Below, piece by piece: positions 62,185 through 64,000 of a DNA stretch of 64,000 bases (positions are counted from its first letter, which is position 1; each line of letters begins with the position of its first letter). Below the pieces are notes generated by a model. The model ran no database searches. It was not told the DNA's origin and saw nothing but the letters and a program-made list of their open reading frames with translations. Location: contig NC_088300.1 in NCBI RefSeq assembly GCF_032854445.1, positions 57,264,984 through 57,328,983 of the forward strand. The letters run 5' to 3'. The position numbers were made by a program, and so were the translations under genes. This stretch comes from Liolophura sinensis. Lineage: Eukaryota > Mollusca > Polyplacophora > Chitonida > Chitonidae.

Positions 62185-62250
62185 GTCAGGATGCTTTATT
62201 TTCAATCATCGGGCACACGAGATGTTGGTTCAATCCCAGTGTCAGACCGA
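62185..62250 (+). repeat. Possible tRNA-like SINE head
   Basis: ACCACGAGGTCAGGATG upstream and TTGGTTCAATCCCAG (box B-like) are spaced roughly as a tRNA-type promoter. Degenerate, and the body is not shared with the other families here. Confidence 0.25.
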
Positions 62251-64000
62251 GGTTGTTCCACATTTTCCTTGCTGTTCTCCGGGTTTTGCAAAAAGCATTC
62301 GACAGCCGTTCAGATGTTTTTACAAGAAGTTCACTTGGATCACCAACATATTACAAAATGTGGAAAGGCCTTCACCTTGAACTGGCGCTACAGTTGAACA
62401 CGTGCACAAAACGGAAGATCGTTTGACAGTTACAAAATGTCTGTGGCTCACACCGCGCTCACTTTCGAGATAATGATTAGATTGAATTCAAGATGCTGAA
62501 TCGTTGAGCTGTGAACAGAGAGGAGCTTTACACATATCAGAACAAATGCATAGGTAAAATATGAGAGGCTGACGGGATATCTAATCCAAAACAAATGCCG
62601 TTTCAAGATCAACAACGGAAGCGAAGCATAATCTAAAATTTACAGTGACTTCCGTGTAGATTACGATGAAGGCATATTCAAATCTTTTTGTCTAGGCGGC
62701 CTGACTATAGATATCATAAACATCAGATATGAGCATCATGCTTGTGGTCTCAACCACAGGCGTATGACGCCATTTAACATATTCGTTGATAGCTTGTTGT
62801 GTAAATGGAGAGCTGTCTCATGACACCATCTTATTAAAACTACTTAGCTGGAAGAGAAACTCAAGCAAACACCCACAAGTGATATCGATTGTAATTTGTA
62901 CGAATGTATAAAAAAAGTTTACCCACAAAACGTCATCCACTCCACACCTTAGGCTCGAGTTGTTTAGGCATGTACGGTTGCCCCTGAATTCTCTCAATCC
63001 AAATTTCACCTAATGACTGTTCATGCCAATTCCTAGGTCAAGTTTGTAGCATTTGTTTTCCAACTACCTCGGGGTTTTTCGCACAGATCAATAGAATGAC
63101 CTTTGGTCCCCAACCCCACCGTAGTGGCAGACTTTACTCAGGTTAATGAACTGATAATAGCTTTTTAGCTGTATACGTTTGATACAGTATAGTGACTTAT
63201 ACGGACACGTTAATAAGCTGAAGGACATCTCAGATCTAAGCACGAAAAAAGAATATAATAAGTGTATGAATAATTAACTAAATATAATTTGCGCTCGGAC
63301 AACAGTCGGCGAAGAAGTTTTACAATGATGAACCAAACAATATTGGCTACTCTTCGATGATAACAGCTCCATTAGAATAATGGGTTTTAGCGGGCGTTAT
63401 AGTGAATTATTTATCTTACTGGACTTTTATGGAAGTGTAAGTTATTTCAGTTGTGTTGTAAAAACACCAATTTTTCCACATATGTTTAATTCTATACATG
63501 TTTTATTATTTCCCACAATGCACATACATTGTATAGCAACACGTCTACATGCGTAAAATTCCTTGTACACCCGCTTTCTAGTTCTCTTGATCATTAGCAG
63601 GCCAAGGAACGTGAATCACCATATAAAGACATGTGCTAGCTGTTAACTTCGAGTCTAATTGTTTCACCTTGTAGCTGATCTGTCCCAGTGCCGACATATC
63701 CAGACTTACTGGAATACTATTAGGAAAGCACATCACCAAGTTTAATGGCATATGGCATGTTCCCACTAACTGGAGCTTGAATTCGGGTCAACTGGCCATT
63801 GCAGATTCACTCTCTCTTTAGAGTCTTACATGATTCAATGGCCACCGCATCAAAACATATTTACGGCATGTATCGTGTAGGCATGTACCACGGTATTAAG
63901 CAAGCACTTGTCTTTACAGAACAACGTGAGTTTTCACTTTCCATTGTCTTGGTACATGTATGAACACGACCTATCCCAGCCTAACACTGTTTACGTTGCC

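Larger units (their letters stand above)
58226..64000 (-). other. Probable intron 1/upstream DNA of the neurophysin gene
   Basis: Searched on the minus strand for an Asn-Cys-Pro core with a cysteine five residues before it, followed by Gly-Lys-Arg; none qualifies. Contains SINEs at 59080, 59487, 59826 and 61546, and a short tandem repeat with CRE-like motifs at 58868. No other gene recognised. Confidence 0.5.

Overview
This is a stretch of animal nuclear DNA. It is AT-rich and gene-poor, with long GT-AG introns, scattered SINEs and MITE-like inverted-repeat elements. Two genes can be read with confidence. The first is a complete FUZ (fuzzy, planar cell polarity effector) gene on the plus strand. 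The second is the 3' two-thirds of an oxytocin/vasopressin-type (conopressin-like) neurophysin precursor gene on the minus strand. The neurophysin wording, together with SINE and repeat types I associate with molluscs and brachiopods, suggests a lophotrochozoan, most likely a mollusc. The phylum is an inference.

Layout. Positions 1-13560 hold no convincing coding exon and none of the SINE copies common further right. Several good minus-strand splice donors, and a CpG-containing region at 13560-13690, suggest the 5' part or introns of an unidentified minus-strand gene that is divergent from FUZ. FUZ occupies 13690-33572 in 11 exons and codes for 410 residues. Its 8.7-kb first intron carries a perfect 1046-bp tandem duplication, and the introns hold SINE fragments and one MITE. 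From 33573 to about 53900 the DNA is mostly intergenic. It contains SINEs (two with exact target-site duplications), three MITE-like elements, a 45-bp minisatellite, a 28-bp tandem array, a proline/glutamine-rich open frame with a 51-bp repeat, and one isolated exon-like segment. Neurophysin exon 3 lies at 54362-54465 and exon 2 at 58018-58225 (minus strand). Exon 1, with signal peptide and nonapeptide, was not found and probably lies past position 64000. The rest, to 64000, is intron or upstream DNA with SINEs.

The two genes are convergent and show no functional link. FUZ acts in the CPLANE complex in ciliogenesis and planar cell polarity. The neurophysin precursor yields a secreted neuropeptide and its carrier. 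No rRNA, genuine tRNA, CRISPR or prokaryotic features are present.
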